Source of the DNA: Haladaptatus sp. DJG-WS-42
GTDB taxonomy: Archaea > Halobacteriota > Halobacteria > Halobacteriales > Halococcaceae
Direction of reading: 5' to 3'
Assembly (NCBI RefSeq): GCF_037198285.1
Contig: NZ_CP147243.1
Location: 372,001 to 436,000, forward strand
DNA: 64,000 nt
A model generated the notes under the pieces. It ran no database searches. It was not told where the DNA came from and worked only from the letters and a program-made list of their open reading frames with translations. Both the position numbers and the translations under genes were made by a program. Below are positions 61,440 to 64,000 of the stretch, piece by piece; position 1 is the first letter of the stretch, and each line of letters begins with the position of its first letter.

Positions 61440-62510
61440 ATGGAAATCAGAACGGGACTCTCTTACGGCGACGTGCTCCTCGTGCCACAGCGGTCTCCAG
61501 TGGCCAGTCGGAGCGACGTCGATCTCTCGACGCACCTCACGCCGACTCTCGAACTCGACACGCCGCTCGTGAGCGCGGCGATGGACACCGTGACCGAAGC
61601 CAAAATGGCAATCGCCCTCTCCGAACTCGGCGGCCTCGGCACCATCCACCGCTTCCTGAGCATCGAAGAACAGGCCGCGCAGGTGCGCGCTGTCAAAGAT
61701 GCAGGCGAGCGCGTGGCCGTCGCCGTTGGCATCAACGAAGACTTTCTCGAACGCACTGAGGCGTGTCTCATGGCGGGCGCAGACTGCATCATGATGGACG
61801 TCGCCCACGGCCACATGGAGGCGTGTCTCGACGCCGCCGCGCGCATCGACTGGGAGTACGACGCCGAACTCGTCGTTGGCAACATTGTGACCGCAGAGGC
61901 GGTGCGCGATCTCTACGAAGCGGGTGCAGACGGCGTGAAAGTTGGCGTTGGGCCGGGCTCGCACTGCACGACGCGAAAGGTTGCGGGCGCGGGCAAGCCA
62001 CAGCTCACGGCCATCGACGACTGTGCCGAGGTTGGCTCGGAGTTGGGCGTCCCCATCTGTGCGGACGGCGGCGTGCGCACCTCCGGCGATGCTGCGAAGG
62101 CGCTCATGGCCGGGGCTGACACCGTCATGATGGGCAGTTTCTTCGCCGGAACCGACGAATCGCCGGGCGCGATTGTCACCCACGGAACCCAGCAGTTCAA
62201 GCGCACCCGTGGGATGGCGAGTTCGGCCGCTGCGGACGCGCGGACGGACAAAGAAAGCAACCCGAGCGCAGACGAGGGCGTCGATGGACTGACGCCGTAC
62301 AAAGGGCCGGTTGCGCCGCTCGTCAAAGAGTTCCTCGCGGGCGTTCGCTCTGGCGTGAGCTACTGTGGTGGGCACACCCTCACAGAGGCGCGCAAAAACG
62401 CGGAGTTCATCCGCGTCGCCCAGAGCGCCCACGAGCGCGAGGGGGCACACGGGGTTGCACTCGACGTAGAACCGGCAGACGAACAGGCTCCCGTCCCGCC
62501 ACTGCAGTAG
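61440..62510 (+). CDS. IMP dehydrogenase/GMP reductase family enzyme without CBS domains
   Basis: A 356-residue TIM barrel. The catalytic loop reads [20 protein letters not shown] near 176-195, with the nucleophilic cysteine; TTRK and PQLTA resemble GMP reductase more than IMPDH (TTRxVTGVG). [20 protein letters not shown] near 206 binds the purine phosphate. No CBS pair interrupts the barrel. I favour GMP reductase (GMP to IMP) but cannot exclude a CBS-less IMPDH. Confidence 0.85.
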   Translation: MEIRTGLSYGDVLLVPQRSPVASRSDVDLSTHLTPTLELDTPLVSAAMDTVTEAKMAIALSELGGLGTIHRFLSIEEQAAQVRAVKDAGERVAVAVGINEDFLERTEACLMAGADCIMMDVAHGHMEACLDAAARIDWEYDAELVVGNIVTAEAVRDLYEAGADGVKVGVGPGSHCTTRKVAGAGKPQLTAIDDCAEVGSELGVPICADGGVRTSGDAAKALMAGADTVMMGSFFAGTDESPGAIVTHGTQQFKRTRGMASSAAADARTDKESNPSADEGVDGLTPYKGPVAPLVKEFLAGVRSGVSYCGGHTLTEARKNAEFIRVAQSAHEREGAHGVALDVEPADEQAPVPPLQ

Positions 62511-62574
62511 CGCCGCCGGACGGAACGGGAACGCACGTTTTATTAGTCCGACCGGATAAGATTGGCCCACGACT

Positions 62575-62865
62575 ATGCCGAACTCACACGGGCCTCTCAG
62601 TCACACCCGGCACAAACTTTCGAACAAACCACGAGAGCGCGGTACGTCGCCGCCACAGCGCTCGGTCCAGCAGTTCGAAGCTGGCGAGAAGGTGCACATG
62701 CACATCGACCCATCCGTCCCGAAAGGACGCTTCCACCCACGCTTCAACGGCCACACTGGCGAAATCATCGAACAGCAGGGCCGCGCGTACAAGATCGAAA
62801 TCAATGACGGTGGAAAGCGGAAAACCATCATCGCGAAGCCCGCTCACCTCCGCCGTCAGAAATGA
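62575..62865 (+). CDS. rpl21e: 50S ribosomal protein L21e
   Basis: A 96-residue archaeal/eukaryotic ribosomal protein; MPNSHGPLSHTRHKLSNKPR and GEKVHMHIDPSVPKGRFHPR followed by FNGHTGEIIEQQGRAYKIEI are invariant-type blocks. It heads the conserved archaeal rpl21e-rpo4-DUF655-ksgA cluster and overlaps the rpo4 start by four bases. Confidence 0.97.
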   Translation: MPNSHGPLSHTRHKLSNKPRERGTSPPQRSVQQFEAGEKVHMHIDPSVPKGRFHPRFNGHTGEIIEQQGRAYKIEINDGGKRKTIIAKPAHLRRQK

Positions 62866-63218
62866 CCATCTTCAAAGAAAAGCTCGACGAGGAGTATCTC
62901 ACCATCTCCGAGGCGAAAGAACTCCTCGCCGACATCGAGATGGAGCGCGCCGCGGACGAAGAGCGTGAGATGCGCTACGAACTCGCGCGTGCAATCGAGC
63001 ACGTAAACCGCTTTGCCGTCCTCTCCGCCGAGGACGCAAACGAGCTCGTCGCAGAGCTTGAGGAGCTCGAGAAGGTCGCAGAGCCAACCGCGTACAAAAT
63101 CGCAGACCTCCTGCCACGCGACCGCGACGAACTGCGCGCCATCTACGCCCAAGAACGCTATGCGCTTTCGGGCGACGAACTCGACGAGATCCTCAACATC
63201 GTCTCGAAATACGTCTAA
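62862..63218 (+). CDS. rpoF: DNA-directed RNA polymerase subunit Rpo4 (RpoF)
   Basis: Archaeal counterpart of Rpb4, which forms the stalk with Rpo7. The 118 residues start MTIFKEKLDEEYLTISEAKE and show AVLSAEDANELVAELEEL and DLLPRDRDELRAIYAQERYA with a C-terminal HRDC-like helical bundle. ATGA overlap with rpl21e; the conserved gene order supports the call. Confidence 0.95.
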   Translation: MTIFKEKLDEEYLTISEAKELLADIEMERAADEEREMRYELARAIEHVNRFAVLSAEDANELVAELEELEKVAEPTAYKIADLLPRDRDELRAIYAQERYALSGDELDEILNIVSKYV

Positions 63219-63260
63219 GTGGCGACTATTTAAGTTCGCCACCGTCGTACGGTTTTTCAT

Positions 63261-63830
63261 ATGAGCGATACCGAGAGCGGTGATGTCACGACAGCCGTTA
63301 TCCTCGACTACCTCCCCCACGGAAAGAGTGGCGACGACCGGCCGAGCTATCAGAAGCCGGCTATCGCGTACGCGCTCACCGAGGCGACGTTCGACCTCGT
63401 TGAATGTACACTCACTGAGGGTGCAGACCTGAACATCGGTGACCGCGTCACAATCAAGCCACAGGACGAGCAGGTGGAGTCGGTAACGCACGTCGAGTAC
63501 GACGACCTGACGGGCGCGTCGCGCGCAGAACTCGAATACGTCGTCCGCGACATCGTCGAAAACAACGAACAGCGGTTCGTGGATTTCTACAACGACGCCC
63601 AGCCAATCTCGCTGCGCCTCCACCAACTCAACTTGCTTCCTGGCATCGGGAAGAAACTGCGCAACAATATCTTAGAGCAACGCAAACGCGGCCCCTTCGA
63701 GAGCTTCGAAGAGCTAGAAGAGCGCGTAAAGGGCCTGCATAAGCCAAAAGAGGTGCTCGTCGAACGCATCTTAGAAGAACTCCACGACGACGACCTGAAG
63801 TACAAGGCGTTCGTCCGCCGAGAGAACTGA
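63261..63830 (+). CDS. DUF655 family RNA/DNA-binding protein
   Basis: The 189-residue product has a nucleic-acid-binding OB-like N-terminal half (AVILDYLPHGKSGDDRPSYQ, then VECTLTEGADLNIGDRVTIK) and a helix-hairpin-helix in LRLHQLNLLPGIGKKLRNNI near 133-152. It belongs to DUF655 (COG1491), which is always next to rpoF and ksgA in euryarchaea. A role in rRNA or ribosome assembly is inferred from that context. Confidence 0.92.
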   Translation: MSDTESGDVTTAVILDYLPHGKSGDDRPSYQKPAIAYALTEATFDLVECTLTEGADLNIGDRVTIKPQDEQVESVTHVEYDDLTGASRAELEYVVRDIVENNEQRFVDFYNDAQPISLRLHQLNLLPGIGKKLRNNILEQRKRGPFESFEELEERVKGLHKPKEVLVERILEELHDDDLKYKAFVRREN

Positions 63831-63870
63831 AGGCTTTAGATACGGGCGGCCGCCTACTCGCCTACAACCA

Positions 63871-64000
63871 ATGACGAACGCAGATGAGAACTCGACGCGC
63901 GCCGAACAGACCGGCCATCGACAGGCACGCGCACTCATCAAGCGGGCAGGCGTCCGCGCGGACACGAACCAAGACCAGCACTTTCTCGTAGACGACAGGG
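63871..64000 (+). CDS. ksgA: 16S rRNA dimethyladenosine transferase KsgA, N-terminal fragment
   Basis: Only the first 43 residues lie in the window. After a haloarchaeal N-terminal tail, RALIKRAGVRADTNQDQHFL followed by VDDR matches the KsgA/Dim1 start (xQHFLxD), the first part of the SAM-binding region. Gene order after DUF655 confirms it. Confidence 0.9.
   Translation, partial: MTNADENSTRAEQTGHRQARALIKRAGVRADTNQDQHFLVDDR

Overview
The window is chromosomal DNA from a halophilic archaeon (class Halobacteria). The evidence is high GC with strong third-position bias, very acidic predicted proteins, a TFB/TATA-type transcription apparatus, many leaderless or ATGA-overlapping genes, and archaea-only proteins: proteasome alpha, RNase P Rpp30/Pop5 subunits, SBDS, fibrillarin/Nop5, aEF1-beta, L21e, Rpo4 and DacZ. 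The genus cannot be named from sequence alone. The window opens inside a phosphoribosyltransferase gene and closes inside ksgA.

1-12.9 kb is housekeeping: transcription factor B, small zinc-ribbon and UPF proteins, an OGG1/AlkA-type DNA glycosylase, acylphosphatase, NAD(P)HX repair (nnrDE), moaC, hflX, a FUN14 protein, an MscS channel, and a minus-strand RNA-processing/proteasome operon (COG1325 RNA-binding protein, zinc finger, rnp3, rnp2, psmA, SBDS). 13.0-14.0 kb holds a decayed winged-helix regulator gene: one in-frame stop and two frame changes within one recognisable protein. 14.0-36.5 kb is mixed core metabolism: NUDIX hydrolase, pyrBI, a MinD-like and a P-loop-less KaiC-like ATPase, a large FKBP, CYTH protein, S-adenosylmethionine synthetase, thiI, a cysteine synthase homologue, metallophosphoesterase, DUF255 thioredoxin-domain protein, purD and an XPB-type helicase. 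It ends in a minus-strand pair joining the c-di-AMP synthase DacZ to an MscS-type channel.

37.0-38.0 kb is a small AT-rich patch with an unrecognised gene on the 3' side of a tRNA-Leu(UAG), with an imperfect copy of the tRNA 3' end between them. 38.0-43.1 kb carries a TFB-like mini-protein, coaD, a wHTH regulator, gshA, a Tat-exported DUF4397 protein, and flpA-nop5.

43.1-56.4 kb is the main accessory region, a phenylacetate (aerobic CoA-epoxide) catabolic island. It has an oxygenase operon (paaA-B-C-D plus a separate zinc ribbon), a divergent Bat-type regulator, a minus-strand arm (phenylacetate-CoA ligase, MaoC hydratase, three SnoaL-like proteins, amidohydrolase, alpha/beta hydrolase, PaaI thioesterase), and a plus-strand beta-oxidation arm (SCP2-type thiolase, HMG-CoA-synthase-like/DUF35 fusion, 3-hydroxyacyl-CoA dehydrogenase, enoyl-CoA hydratase). 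No PaaE reductase, PaaZ aldehyde dehydrogenase or second crotonase (PaaG) is in the window. PaaC appears to keep its metal-binding motifs, and the HMGS-like fusion lacks its expected catalytic residues. This is the best candidate here for an incompletely described system.

56.4-64 kb returns to core genes: membrane proteins, a rubrerythrin-VIT1 fusion, a zinc-ribbon mini-protein with aEF1-beta, an MBL hydrolase, a cystathionine synthase/lyase, an IMPDH/GMP-reductase-family enzyme, and the archaeal rpl21e-rpo4-DUF655-ksgA cluster.
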